Source: Dryocola sp036489025
GTDB lineage: Bacteria > Pseudomonadota > Gammaproteobacteria > Enterobacterales > Enterobacteriaceae
Length of the DNA stretch: 64,000 bases
Assembly: GCA_036489025.1 (NCBI GenBank)
Contig: DASXGN010000005.1
Span: forward strand, 1 to 64,000
Direction: 5' to 3'
Shown: positions 25,701-34,251 of the stretch, one piece after another
How the letters are laid out: each line of letters opens with the position of its first letter
How positions within the stretch are numbered: the stretch's first letter is position 1
The notes under the pieces: model-generated
Database searches by the model: none
What the model was told of the DNA's origin: nothing
The model's input: the letters and a program-made list of their open reading frames with translations, nothing else
Made by a program: the position numbers and the translations under genes

Positions 25701-26548
25701 GCGCGATTAACTTCCGCGGCTGGCCGGACGTGGATCTGCGCTGCGCCGAGTGCTGGCTGTGGGGGCAAAAATATGGCCGAATTGACGGTGACATTTCCGT
25801 CAAAGGCGACACTTTAAAACTCAACAATGGGCTGGTCGATACCGGCTTCGCGCGCCTGACGGCGGACGGTGAATGGGTGAACAGCCCGGCAGAAACCCGC
25901 ACCTCGCTGAAGGGCAAGCTGAAAGGCCAGAAGCTGGACGCGGCCACCAATTTCTTCGGCGTAAAAACGCCGATTCAGGGCTCATCGTTTGATGTGGATT
26001 ACGATTTGCACTGGCGCGCGGTACCGTGGAAACCGGAGGAGCGATCCCTCAACGGCATCCTGCATACTCGTTTAGGCAAAGGCGAAATTGCCGATCTGGG
26101 CACGGGCCATGCCGGGCAGCTTTTGCGCCTCGTCAGCGTGGATGCCCTGATGCGCAAACTCCGCTTTGATTTCAGCGACACCTTTGGCGACGGTTTCTTC
26201 TTTGATTCCATCCGCGGCACGGCGTGGATAAAAGACGGCGTGCTGCATTCAGACGACACGCTGGTGGACGGTCTGGAAGCGGATATCGCCATGAAAGGCT
26301 CGGTTGATTTAGTTCGCCGCCAGCTGGATTTGCAGGCCGTCATCGCCCCGGAAATATCGGCAACCGTTGGCGTAGCGGCGGCTTTCGTCGTCAATCCAAT
26401 CGTTGGGGCCGCGGTGTTTGCGGCAAGCCAGGTTCTGGGGCCGCTGTGGAGCAAAATTTCCGTTCTGCGCTATCACATCACCGGCCCGGTCGATAAACCG
26501 CAGATTAATGAAGTCCTGCGCCAGCCGCGTGAGAACAAAGTTAAGTGA
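22742..26548 (+). CDS. yhdP: AsmA-like inter-membrane protein YhdP
   Basis: A very large (1268 aa) envelope protein anchored by one N-terminal span (about 6-28), with a long periplasmic repeating beta-groove part and a C-terminal AsmA-like domain. The family (YhdP, TamB, YdbH) moves phospholipids between inner and outer membranes. The start is GTG at 22742, with AGGAGAG upstream, matching the E. coli length of 1266. It lies 61 bp after rng and is followed by tldD. Confidence 0.95.
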   Translation: MRRLPGILLLTGATLVVIVALLVSGLRLVLPHLDAWRPALLEKIESATGMPVDASQIQASWQNFGPTLDVRDIKATMKDGGELSIKRVTLALDVWQSLLHLRWQFRDLTFYQLHMRTNTPLSKNSSDGKIELDNTGDLFLRQFDHFDLRDSSLSFLTLSGQRAELSIPQLTWLNSKNRHRAEGQVSLSSFTGQHGVANVRMDLRDDNGILNAGKVWLQADNVDVKPWLGRWMQDNIDLQSAEFSLEAWMDVKAGDIAGGNIWLKKGGTSWKGEQSTHQLSVYNLMARVNRSAAGWNLAIPSTNITLDDKTWPKGSLTLAWIGPQDVGGKESQRSDELRVRATNMELESFNSLLPIAAKISPDLGEIWNTMKPRGHINMLALDIPLQQTEKTRMQGNWQDVSWNQWKMLPGTEHFSGSVTGSVEHGQLNALVADAKMPYETVFRAPLEIERGAATLEWQKNAAGFQLDGKNLDVKARSVWARGDFRYYQPENGDPWLSILAGISTSNGADAWRYFPENLMGKELVDYLSGAIQGGQADSATLVYGGNPHLFPYKHNEGQFEVLVPLRNAKFAFQPDWPALENLDIELDFINDGLWMKSDAVKLGGVTGRNLTAIIPDYSKEKLLIDSDISGPGSAVGPYFKDTPLHDSLAAALDELQIGGDVNARLHLDIPLDGTMTTAKGDVVLRNNTLLIKPLSSTLRNLNGKFSFVNGDLQSETLRADWFNQPLNIDFNTKTGEKDYQIGVNLNGDWQPTKMGVLPEQVNKALSGSAPWKGVVGITLPYKGSASYQVDLDADLKNVSSHLPAPVDKPASQALPLKVAVKGDLNGFNLTGSAGATNRFASRWLLNKKLTLDRAIWATDSHTVPPLPDRPGLELDLPAMDGAQWLALFSQGAAAGVGDSAAFPSDITLRTPALTLGGQQWNNLSLVSRATPTGTQVNAQGREINGTLNMRNNAPWQAVIKYLYFNPNWAMSSNASPADEGSPLADNSAINFRGWPDVDLRCAECWLWGQKYGRIDGDISVKGDTLKLNNGLVDTGFARLTADGEWVNSPAETRTSLKGKLKGQKLDAATNFFGVKTPIQGSSFDVDYDLHWRAVPWKPEERSLNGILHTRLGKGEIADLGTGHAGQLLRLVSVDALMRKLRFDFSDTFGDGFFFDSIRGTAWIKDGVLHSDDTLVDGLEADIAMKGSVDLVRRQLDLQAVIAPEISATVGVAAAFVVNPIVGAAVFAASQVLGPLWSKISVLRYHITGPVDKPQINEVLRQPRENKVK

Positions 26549-26622
26549 TTTGACGCGGGCGGTTAATTGCCGCAAGCTCAATAGATAAACCCAATTGGTA
26601 TGTAATTAAGAGTAGCGAAACG

Positions 26623-28068
26623 ATGAGTCTGAACCTGGTAAGTGAGCAGTTGCTGTCTGCGAATGGCTTAACCCATCAAGATCTGTTTTCCATTCTCGGC
26701 CAGCTGTCCGAGCGCCGGCTTGACTACGGCGATCTCTATTTCCAGTCCAGCTATCACGAATCCTGGGTTTTAGAAGACCGCATTATTAAGGATGGCTCGT
26801 ACAATATCGACCAGGGTGTCGGCGTGCGAGCGGTCAGCGGTGAGAAGACCGGTTTTGCCTATGCCGACCAAATTAGCCTGCTGGCGCTGGAGCAAAGCTC
26901 TCATGCCGCCCGCAGCATTGTGCGCGAACAGGGCGACGGGCGCTCCCGTACGCTGGGTGCCGTGCAGCACAGCGCGCTGTATACCAGCGCCGATCCGCTG
27001 CAAAGCATGACCCGCGAAGAAAAACTCGACATCCTGAAGCGCGTTGACAGCGTGGCGCGTGCCGCCGACCCTCGCGTGCAGGAAGTCACCGCCAGCCTGA
27101 CCGGCGTCTATGAATTGATTCTGGTGGCGGCCACCGACGGCACGCTGGCGGCGGATGTTCGCCCGCTGGTTCGCCTGTCCGTCAGCGTTCAGGTTGAAGA
27201 CGAAGGCAAGCGCGAGCGTGGCTCAAGCGGCGGCGGCGGTCGATTTGGCTACGATTACTTCCTTGAAACGGTCAACGGTGAGGTTCGCGCTGACGCATGG
27301 GCGAAAGAAGCCGTGCGCATGGCGCTGATTACGCTGTCCGCCGTGGCGGCCCCGGCCGGTATGTTCCCGGTTGTGCTGGGCGCAGGCTGGCCTGGCGTGC
27401 TGCTGCACGAAGCGGTTGGCCACGGTCTGGAAGGCGATTTCAACCGTCGCGGCACTTCCGTATTCAGCGGCCAGATGGGGCAGCTCGTCGCCTCAGAGCT
27501 GTGCACCGTGGTGGACGACGGCACGATGGCTAACCGCCGTGGCTCCGTTGCTATTGATGACGAAGGCGTGCCGGGGCAGTACAACGTACTGATTGAAAAC
27601 GGCATCCTTAAGGGCTACATGCAGGATAAACTCAATGCGCGCCTGATGGGCGTAGCGCCTACCGGCAACGGCCGCCGCGAATCTTATGCGCATTTGCCAA
27701 TGCCGCGCATGACCAACACCTACATGCTGGCGGGTAAATCAACGCCGCAGGAGATTATCGAATCCGTGGAGTACGGCATCTATGCGCCGAACTTCGGCGG
27801 CGGCCAGGTCGATATCACCTCCGGCAAATTCGTTTTCTCCACTTCCGAAGCTTACCTGATTGAAAAAGGCAAAGTGACGAAGCCGGTGAAAGGGGCCACG
27901 CTGATTGGTTCCGGCATCGAAACCATGCAGCAAATCTCCATGGTCGGGAACGATCTGGCGCTGGATAACGGCGTGGGCGTTTGCGGCAAAGAGGGCCAGA
28001 GCCTGCCGGTTGGCGTTGGCCAGCCGACGCTTAAGGTTGATAATCTGACGGTTGGCGGTACAGCATAA
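26623..28068 (+). CDS. tldD: Metalloprotease subunit TldD
   Basis: A zinc metalloprotease subunit (481 aa) that works with TldE (PmbA) to trim unfolded peptides, including maturation of microcin B17 and CcdA decay. The HExxxH motif HEAVGH begins at His262, the position seen in E. coli. Active-site support comes from FGGGQVDITSGKFVFS. Its partner tldE is not in the window, as in E. coli. Confidence 0.97.
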   Translation: MSLNLVSEQLLSANGLTHQDLFSILGQLSERRLDYGDLYFQSSYHESWVLEDRIIKDGSYNIDQGVGVRAVSGEKTGFAYADQISLLALEQSSHAARSIVREQGDGRSRTLGAVQHSALYTSADPLQSMTREEKLDILKRVDSVARAADPRVQEVTASLTGVYELILVAATDGTLAADVRPLVRLSVSVQVEDEGKRERGSSGGGGRFGYDYFLETVNGEVRADAWAKEAVRMALITLSAVAAPAGMFPVVLGAGWPGVLLHEAVGHGLEGDFNRRGTSVFSGQMGQLVASELCTVVDDGTMANRRGSVAIDDEGVPGQYNVLIENGILKGYMQDKLNARLMGVAPTGNGRRESYAHLPMPRMTNTYMLAGKSTPQEIIESVEYGIYAPNFGGGQVDITSGKFVFSTSEAYLIEKGKVTKPVKGATLIGSGIETMQQISMVGNDLALDNGVGVCGKEGQSLPVGVGQPTLKVDNLTVGGTA

Positions 28069-28073
28069 TATTA

Positions 28074-28099
28074 ATAGCCGGGCTAGCCCCGGCTGTTTT
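28074..28099. terminator. Bidirectional terminator between tldD and aaeR
   Basis: The hairpin agccggg-ctag-ccccggct is followed by gtttt on the plus strand, just after the tldD stop. The aaeR stop codon lies inside it. Confidence 0.8.
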
Positions 28100-29030
28100 C
28101 TTTCCCGCGTCCGCTACTCTCCCGCACTCCCTGATACAGCTGTGCCACCTTCACAAAATATTCTGTCATATAGTTGATGCATACCTGCACCTTCAGCGGC
28201 AGCTTGTCCTTTTGGGTATACAGCGCATATACCGGGCGAGGATCCGACTGGTAGCGAGGGAAGAGGATCTCCAGCTCGCCGCTGTTGATCTCGTCGATCA
28301 CCCACATCAGCGGTACGTAGGCGATCCCCGCGCCGGCTTTCAGCCAGCGGGAAAGCGTCATCGGATCGTTGGTCACAAACCGGCCCTGCGGCAGCATGCG
28401 GGTAGAAATCCCTTCGGGAGCGATCAGTTCGAATTCGTTATCGGGGCGCACGCTGTACTCAAGCCAGGCGTGGTTAGCCAGATCGGCGGGTTTTTCCGGA
28501 ATGCCATGCTGCTGGAGATAGCCTTTCGAGGCGCAGATAACCATTGGCATCGAGCCCAGCCGCCTGGAAAACAGGCTCGAATCCTGAAGTGCGCCCACGC
28601 GGATCACAAGGTCGAGCCCGTCGGCAATCAGATCGGGTGCCGGGATGCCGGTGACGAGATTAACCGAGAGCCCAGGATATTCTTTGAGCATCTCCGCCGT
28701 CATATTAGCCAACACATTCTGTGCCATCGTTGAAGAACTGCCGATGCGCAGCGTGCCAATAGGCGTGTTGTTGAAGGCGTAAAGCTGTTCATGAACTTCC
28801 TGCGCCTCATGCAGCATCTTGCGGCAGCCGAGGTAGTAAATTTTACCCGCTTCGGTCAGGCCGATACTGCGCGTGCTGCGGTTGAGCAGCTTGACCTGCA
28901 GATCGTCTTCAAGTTTCGACACCGTCTGGCTGATGGACGATACGCTCATTTGTAACTGTCTTGCCGCGGCGGTGAAGGAGCCAAGATCGACCACTTTGGC
29001 AAACACCGACATGCGCTTAAGTCTTTCCAT
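28083..29030 (-). CDS. aaeR: LysR-type transcriptional regulator AaeR
   Basis: A LysR-family regulator (315 aa) that activates the divergent aaeXAB efflux genes in response to aromatic carboxylic acids such as p-hydroxybenzoate. It has an N-terminal winged HTH (about 5-64, SFTAAARQLQMSVSSISQTV) and a C-terminal periplasmic-binding-like effector domain. It is transcribed divergently from aaeX, the usual arrangement for this class. The stop lies in a terminator shared with tldD. Confidence 0.95.
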   Translation of the reverse strand: MERLKRMSVFAKVVDLGSFTAAARQLQMSVSSISQTVSKLEDDLQVKLLNRSTRSIGLTEAGKIYYLGCRKMLHEAQEVHEQLYAFNNTPIGTLRIGSSSTMAQNVLANMTAEMLKEYPGLSVNLVTGIPAPDLIADGLDLVIRVGALQDSSLFSRRLGSMPMVICASKGYLQQHGIPEKPADLANHAWLEYSVRPDNEFELIAPEGISTRMLPQGRFVTNDPMTLSRWLKAGAGIAYVPLMWVIDEINSGELEILFPRYQSDPRPVYALYTQKDKLPLKVQVCINYMTEYFVKVAQLYQGVRESSGRGKENSRG

Positions 29031-29045
29031 TGTTCACTCTGAGTT

Positions 29046-29067
29046 AAAAGTGATTTAGATCACATAT
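29046..29067. promoter_or_regulatory. Near-consensus CRP site between aaeR and aaeX
   Basis: The sequence AAAAGTGATTTAGATCACATAT matches 19 of 22 bases of the CRP consensus, with a perfect right half TCACA and AGTGA on the left. It begins 16 bp upstream of the aaeR start. From that position it could repress aaeR or influence aaeX; the direction cannot be told. Confidence 0.65.
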
Positions 29068-29212
29068 TATAGATAACAGGGTAACAGTTACGTTAATATA
29101 TTATTATTAACACAACCCAAACCGCGCTCTCGCCTGCCGTTCCCGGCACTTATACCGCCGCGGAATTCGCTTCAGGGTCTGTGTCGCCTGCACTATCCTT
29201 TACAAGGTTAAC

Positions 29213-29416
29213 ATGAGTTTATTTCCGGTTATCGTGGTATTCGGTCTTTCCTTTCCACCGATATTCTTTGAGCTGATCGTTTCACTGGCGATTTTCTGGC
29301 TGGTGCGCCGCTTGCTTACCCCAACGGGTATCTATGATTTCGTCTGGCATCCGGCATTATTCAATACAGCGCTTTATTGCTGCCTGTTTTATCTGATCTC
29401 GCAGCTTTTCGTTTGA
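29213..29416 (+). CDS. aaeX: Small membrane protein AaeX (DUF1656)
   Basis: A 67-aa inner-membrane protein with two hydrophobic spans (about 9-30 and 46-64). It is the first gene of aaeXAB, 7 bp before aaeA. DUF1656 proteins accompany HlyD-plus-FUSC efflux pairs; E. coli AaeX is reported not to be essential for efflux. The role is unclear. Confidence 0.92.
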   Translation: MSLFPVIVVFGLSFPPIFFELIVSLAIFWLVRRLLTPTGIYDFVWHPALFNTALYCCLFYLISQLFV

Positions 29417-29423
29417 GGTTGAT

Positions 29424-30356
29424 GTGAAAACACTGACAAGAAAAATGACCCGTACCGCCATCACGCTCCTCCTTGTGCTGCTGGCTTTTATCGCTATCTT
29501 CCGCGCCTGGGTATTTTATACCGAATCGCCATGGACGCGTGACGCTCGCTTTACGGCGGATGTCGTTGCTATCGCCCCCGATGTCTCCGGACTGATTACC
29601 TCGGTAGAAGTTCATGACAACCAGCTGGTTAAAAAAGATCAGGTGCTCTTTACCATCGACCAGCCGCGCTACCAAAAAGCATTAGAAGAGGCGCAGGCCG
29701 ATGTGGCTTATTACCAGGCATTGGCGAGCGAAAAACGTCGGGAAGCGGGCCGCCGCAACAAGCTGGGCATTCAGGCGATGTCGCGTGAAGAAATCGACCA
29801 GTCAAATAACCTGCTGCAAACCGTGCTGCATCAGCTTTCGAAGGCTGAGGCGACTCGCGATTTAGCACAGCTTGATTTGCAGCGCACCGTGATTCGCGCT
29901 CCGGCAGACGGCTGGATTACCAACCTGAACGTTTACGGCGGGGAATTTATCACCCGTGGCTCTACCGCCGTCGCGCTGGTTAAGCAGCATACTTTCTACA
30001 TTCTGGCCTATATGGAAGAAACCAAGCTCGACGGTATTCGTCCGGGCTACCGCGTACAAATTACGCCGCTGGGCAGCAACCGCGTGCTGCGAGGCAGCGT
30101 GGATAGCGTTTCTGCCGGTGTGACAAACGCCAGCAGCACCAGCGATGCGAAAGGTATGGCGACGGTGGATTCCAACCTTGAGTGGGTTCGCCTGGCGCAG
30201 CGTGTGCCGGTGCGTATTCGCCTGGACGAACAGCAGGGCAATCTTTACCCGGCGGGCACCACCGCGACGGTTGTTGTTACCGGTGAGAAAGACCGCGATA
30301 CCGACCATGAGTCTGTTTTCATCAAATTCATGCATCGCCTGCGTGAATTTGGTTAA
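29424..30356 (+). CDS. aaeA: p-Hydroxybenzoic acid efflux pump, membrane-fusion subunit AaeA
   Basis: A HlyD-type periplasmic adaptor (310 aa) with an N-terminal anchor (about 11-31), the biotinyl-lipoyl-like half motif VAIAPDVSGLITSVEVHDNQ, a coiled-coil hairpin (about 85-150) and the second lipoyl half VIRAPADGWITNLNV. With AaeB it exports hydroxylated aromatic acids, acting as a metabolic relief valve. The start here is GTG (29424) following tgaggttgat. It lies 11 bp upstream of aaeB. Confidence 0.95.
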   Translation: MKTLTRKMTRTAITLLLVLLAFIAIFRAWVFYTESPWTRDARFTADVVAIAPDVSGLITSVEVHDNQLVKKDQVLFTIDQPRYQKALEEAQADVAYYQALASEKRREAGRRNKLGIQAMSREEIDQSNNLLQTVLHQLSKAEATRDLAQLDLQRTVIRAPADGWITNLNVYGGEFITRGSTAVALVKQHTFYILAYMEETKLDGIRPGYRVQITPLGSNRVLRGSVDSVSAGVTNASSTSDAKGMATVDSNLEWVRLAQRVPVRIRLDEQQGNLYPAGTTATVVVTGEKDRDTDHESVFIKFMHRLREFG

Positions 30357-30367
30357 GCGAAGCGGAT

Positions 30368-32329
30368 ATGTATTCTATCTCCCGGCTGCATTTACGCTTT
30401 GCCTTCAAGCTGGCGTTCGCCATTGTTCTGGCGCTGTTCGTTGGCTTTCACTTTCAGCTTGAAACGCCTCGCTGGGCGGTCCTGACGGCGGCCATTGTGG
30501 CCGCAGGGCCGGCCTTTGCCGCGGGAGGCGAACCTTATTCCGGCGCGATTCGCTATCGCGGCATGCTGCGCATTATCGGGACGTTTATCGGCTGCGCTGC
30601 GGCGCTGGTGATTATCACCTCGCTGATTCGTGCCCCGGTCGTCATGCTGCTGGTGTGCTGCATCTGGGCGGGTTTCTGCACGTGGATTTCATCGCTGGTT
30701 AAAGTAGAGAACTCGTACGCGTGGGGGCTGTCAGGCTATACGGCGCTGATTATTGTCGTCACCATCCAGATGAATCCTGTCACCACGCCGCAGTTTGCAG
30801 TAGAGCGCTGTAGCGAGATCGTGATTGGCATCGTGTGCGCCATCCTGGCCGACCTTCTCTTTTCCCCGCGCTCCATCAAGCAGGAAATTGACCGCGAGCT
30901 GGATAATCTGCTGGTGGATCACTATCGCCTGATGCAGCTTTGTATCGCGCACGGTGATAAAGACGAAGTGGACAAAGCCTGGAGCGGAATGGTTCGTCGA
31001 ACCACGGCGCTGGAAGGGATGCGCAGCAACCTCAAAATTGAGTCTGCTCGCTGGGGACAGGCAAACCGCCGCCTGAAAGCCATCAATACGCTTTCCCTGA
31101 CGCTGATAACTCAGGCCTGTGAAACGTTCCTGATTCAAAACACGCGCCCCGAGTTTGTGACGCCCGGCTTCAGGATGATGTTTGAAATGCCGGTAGAAAC
31201 GGCGGCTGACGTGCATAAGCAAATGAAAGCGCTGCGTCGGTATATTTCATCCACGGGGGAAAAGAACACGCCCGTAACCGTCGGAACCTGGGTCGGGGCT
31301 GCCACGCGCTTCCTGCTGCTAAAACGCGGAGTGGCCTGCAACTCGCGCATCAACGCAATTGAAGAAGAGATCCTGACGGAAGAAGTGGTCGTCAAAGTCC
31401 AGTCGGCGGAACGCCATCATGCGATGATTAACTTCTGGCGCACCACGATTTCCTGCGTGCTGGGCAGCCTGTTCTGGCTGTGGACGGGCTGGACTTCCGG
31501 CAGCGGGGCGATGGTGATGATTGCCGTGGTCACTTCCCTTGCTATGCGCCTGCCCAACCCACGTATGGTTTCGCTGGATTTCCTTTACGGGATGCTGGTT
31601 GCTTTGCCGCTGGGGGCATTTTACTTCCTGGTGATCATCCCTTCGACTCAGCAAAGCATGCTGTTGCTGTGCATCAGCCTTGCGCTGCTGGGGTTCTTCA
31701 TCGGGATTGAAGTGCAGAAACGGCGGCTGGGCTCGATGGGCGCGCTGGCCGGGACGATTAACGTCATCGTGCTGGATAACCCAATGACGTTCCACTTCAG
31801 CACCTTCCTCGACAGCGCGCTGGGGCAAATCGTCGGCTGTTTCCTGGCAATGATGGTTATCCTGCTGGTGCGGGATAACTCGAAAGAACGCACCGGGCGA
31901 ACGCTGCTCAATCAGTTTGTCTCTGCTGCGGTTTCCGCGCTAACCACCAACAACCTGCGCCGCAAAGAGAATCATCTTCCTGCGCTGTATCAGCAGCTAT
32001 TTCTGCTGCTGAATATGTTCCCTGGGGACATTGCCCGCTATCGCCTGGCGCTGACTTTGATCATTGCCCACCAGCGTTTGCGCGACGCGCCTATTCCGGT
32101 GAATGCCGACCTGTCAGCCTTCCATCGCCAGCTGCGTAATACCGCCGACAAGGTGATCTCGGCTTCTAACGATGATAAACGGCGGCGGTACTTCGAACAG
32201 CTGCTGGAAGAGCTGGAGATTTACCAGCAAAAACTGCGTATCTGGGAGGCGCCGCTCCAGGTCACCGAGCCGGTGAAACGGCTGGCGGATGTCCTGCACC
32301 GCTATCAACACGCGCTGATAGATGCCTGA
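30368..32329 (+). CDS. aaeB: p-Hydroxybenzoic acid efflux pump, membrane subunit AaeB
   Basis: An inner-membrane pump subunit (653 aa) of the aromatic acid exporter (FUSC-like) family. It has two repeated blocks of about five to six membrane spans (about 10-160 and 355-505), each followed by a cytoplasmic domain. The length matches E. coli AaeB (655 aa). It forms the channel that hands aromatic acids to AaeA. It ends the aae operon before a terminator. Confidence 0.95.
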   Translation: MYSISRLHLRFAFKLAFAIVLALFVGFHFQLETPRWAVLTAAIVAAGPAFAAGGEPYSGAIRYRGMLRIIGTFIGCAAALVIITSLIRAPVVMLLVCCIWAGFCTWISSLVKVENSYAWGLSGYTALIIVVTIQMNPVTTPQFAVERCSEIVIGIVCAILADLLFSPRSIKQEIDRELDNLLVDHYRLMQLCIAHGDKDEVDKAWSGMVRRTTALEGMRSNLKIESARWGQANRRLKAINTLSLTLITQACETFLIQNTRPEFVTPGFRMMFEMPVETAADVHKQMKALRRYISSTGEKNTPVTVGTWVGAATRFLLLKRGVACNSRINAIEEEILTEEVVVKVQSAERHHAMINFWRTTISCVLGSLFWLWTGWTSGSGAMVMIAVVTSLAMRLPNPRMVSLDFLYGMLVALPLGAFYFLVIIPSTQQSMLLLCISLALLGFFIGIEVQKRRLGSMGALAGTINVIVLDNPMTFHFSTFLDSALGQIVGCFLAMMVILLVRDNSKERTGRTLLNQFVSAAVSALTTNNLRRKENHLPALYQQLFLLLNMFPGDIARYRLALTLIIAHQRLRDAPIPVNADLSAFHRQLRNTADKVISASNDDKRRRYFEQLLEELEIYQQKLRIWEAPLQVTEPVKRLADVLHRYQHALIDA

Positions 32330-32348
32330 TTTCACTTCCCTGTCTCAA

Positions 32349-32376
32349 GAGCCGACGCCATGCGCCGGCTTTTTTA
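32349..32376 (+). terminator. Terminator after aaeB
   Basis: The hairpin agccgacgc-cat-gcgccggct (one A-C mismatch) is followed by tttttta. Confidence 0.85.
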
Positions 32377-32421
32377 TATCTATACTTAGCGGATGTGCAA
32401 TGCGTAACAGGAGAAAAAATT

Positions 32422-33876
32422 ATGACGAATCAGGCACTCCAGGACAGTGAGTTATTTAAGACCGGCTATCTGGTAAACGGCGAATGGCGAACGCTTGCTA
32501 ACACCTTTGACGTAGTGAATCCAGCCACCGGCGAGACGATTGCGCAGGTTGCCAAAGCGGGGAAAAAAGAGACCGAAGAAGCTATTGCTGCGGCAACAAA
32601 AGCATTCCCCGCATGGCGGGCGAAAACGGCCAAAGAGCGCTCCACGATTCTTTATCGCTGGTTCCAGCTGATTATCGAAAACAAAACCTGGCTGGGGCAG
32701 CTAATGACCACCGAGCAGGGTAAGCCCATAAAAGAAGCCGAAGGTGAAGTTGAGTACGCCGCGAGCTTTATCCAGTGGTTTGCCGAGCAGGCGAAGCGTG
32801 CCAACGGTGAAGTCATTCCACCCGCGAAGCCCGGATCGCGAATTCTTGCCACGCGTGAACCGATCGGCGTTGTGGCGGCGATTACGCCGTGGAACTTCCC
32901 GATGGCAATGCTGACCCGCAAGCTTGGCCCGGCGCTGGCGGCGGGGTGTACGGGCGTCATAAAACCTGCGAACAATACTCCGCTTTCGGCCTTTGCCCTA
33001 CTGGCATTGGCGAAACAGGCGGGCGTGCCGGATGGCGTGCTGAATGCCGTAGCCGGGAATACGCAGGAAATCAGCGACGCGATTATGGCGAGCCACGACG
33101 TGCGCAAAATATCTTTCACCGGTTCTACCGCCGTTGGCAAAACGCTGGTGCGCAACGCGGCCGAGACGATGAAAAAAGTATCGATGGAGCTGGGCGGCAA
33201 CGCGCCTTATATCGTTTTTGAAGATGCGGACATCGACGAAGCCGTGAAGGGCGCTATTGCGAACAAATTCCGCAACGCGGGCCAGGTGTGCGTCAGCGTC
33301 AACCGGTTCTTTATTCAGGAAGCCGTTTACGATCGCTTCGTCAACAAGCTGGCGGAGGCGGTGAAGGCGCTCAATGTCGGCAACGGTATGGATGAAGGCG
33401 TGGTGGTCGGCCCGCTTATCGAAAAATCAGCCGTGGATAAAGTCCGCGAACACGTAGAAGACGCGCTGTCCAAAGGAGGGAAGGCCCTGGTCGGGGGCAA
33501 AGCACACGAGCTGGGCGGCAATTTCTGGCAGCCAACCGTTATTGTCAATGCGAATGATGAAATGAAGCTGGCGCAGGAAGAGACGTTCGGCCCGCTGGCG
33601 GCCTGCTTTAGCTTTAAAACGGAAGAAGAAGTGATTCAGCGTGCGAACAATACGCCTTTCGGGCTCGCTGCCTATTTCTATACCCAGAATTTGCAGCGCG
33701 TATTCCGTGTCTCGCAGGCGCTGGAAAGCGGGATGATCGGCATTAACGAATGTGCCGTTTCAACGGAGCTGGGACCGTTCGGCGGAGTAAAAGAATCCGG
33801 GCTTGGCCGGGAAGGCTCGGTGCTGGGGCTGGATGAGTTCCTGGAAGTGAAAACCTTGCATATCGGCGGTCTGTAG
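32422..33876 (+). CDS. NAD(P)-dependent aldehyde dehydrogenase, succinate-semialdehyde dehydrogenase-like
   Basis: An ALDH superfamily enzyme (484 aa) closest in pattern to GabD-type succinate-semialdehyde dehydrogenases (E. coli GabD 482 aa). It has ITPWNFP (155-161), the oxyanion/cofactor Lys181, catalytic base Glu256 in MELGGN and nucleophile Cys290 in NAGQVCVSVNR. GabD has a second Cys two residues on; here it is Ser292, so substrate or redox behaviour may differ. The start MTNQALQ has AGGAG upstream; the frame extends nine codons further. It is absent between aaeB and yhcO in K-12. The substrate is not certain. Confidence 0.85.
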   Translation: MTNQALQDSELFKTGYLVNGEWRTLANTFDVVNPATGETIAQVAKAGKKETEEAIAAATKAFPAWRAKTAKERSTILYRWFQLIIENKTWLGQLMTTEQGKPIKEAEGEVEYAASFIQWFAEQAKRANGEVIPPAKPGSRILATREPIGVVAAITPWNFPMAMLTRKLGPALAAGCTGVIKPANNTPLSAFALLALAKQAGVPDGVLNAVAGNTQEISDAIMASHDVRKISFTGSTAVGKTLVRNAAETMKKVSMELGGNAPYIVFEDADIDEAVKGAIANKFRNAGQVCVSVNRFFIQEAVYDRFVNKLAEAVKALNVGNGMDEGVVVGPLIEKSAVDKVREHVEDALSKGGKALVGGKAHELGGNFWQPTVIVNANDEMKLAQEETFGPLAACFSFKTEEEVIQRANNTPFGLAAYFYTQNLQRVFRVSQALESGMIGINECAVSTELGPFGGVKESGLGREGSVLGLDEFLEVKTLHIGGL

Positions 33877-33917
33877 AGGATTCGCGGCGCGTCGATTTGG
33901 GGCCGGAGTGGCGAGAG

Positions 33918-34190
33918 ATGAAAAAATATACCTTTGATTTTAGTCAGATAGAAGATCAGCCGGGGTTCTATCGCCACTTTATCCAGACCTTCCGGCTTGA
34001 TAAACAGCAGGTGCAGGATCTCGACAGCCTGTGGGCGGTGGTGACGGGCGGGGCGCTGCCGCTGCCGGTCGAAATTGAGTTTATTCATCTGCCCGAGGTA
34101 CAAAGGCGGCGCTATGGTGCGTTAATTTTGCTGTTTGACGAAGCGGAAGAAGAGCTGGAAGGACAGCTTCGTTTCAACGTCCGCTGTTAA
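33918..34190 (+). CDS. yhcO: Barstar family protein YhcO
   Basis: A 90-aa barstar-like protein, matching E. coli YhcO. Barstar is the inhibitor of the RNase barnase in Bacillus; the conserved acidic patch (LDSLWAVVTGG and FDEAEEELEG) is kept. No barnase-like RNase gene lies beside it, so it acts as an orphan immunity-type protein or has another partner. I start at MKKYTFDFS; seven codons upstream are in frame but lack support. Confidence 0.92.
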   Translation: MKKYTFDFSQIEDQPGFYRHFIQTFRLDKQQVQDLDSLWAVVTGGALPLPVEIEFIHLPEVQRRRYGALILLFDEAEEELEGQLRFNVRC

Positions 34191-34198
34191 TTTCAGGC

Positions 34199-34226
34199 AT
34201 AAAAAAGCCCCCGCGAGCGGGGGCAA
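34199..34226. terminator. Bidirectional terminator between yhcO and yhcN
   Basis: The perfect GC-rich stem gcccccgc-gagcgggggc is flanked by an A run on the left. On the minus strand it gives a strong hairpin plus T run for the yhcN copy; it may also stop yhcO. Confidence 0.85.
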
Positions 34227-34251
34227 AGTCGTCGGACATGACGACGAGGGT

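Noticed and set aside
33918..34190. yhcO as the antitoxin half of a barnase-type toxin pair
   Set aside because: No small RNase gene lies on either side; the neighbours are an aldehyde dehydrogenase and yhcN, and the orthologue in E. coli is also an orphan.
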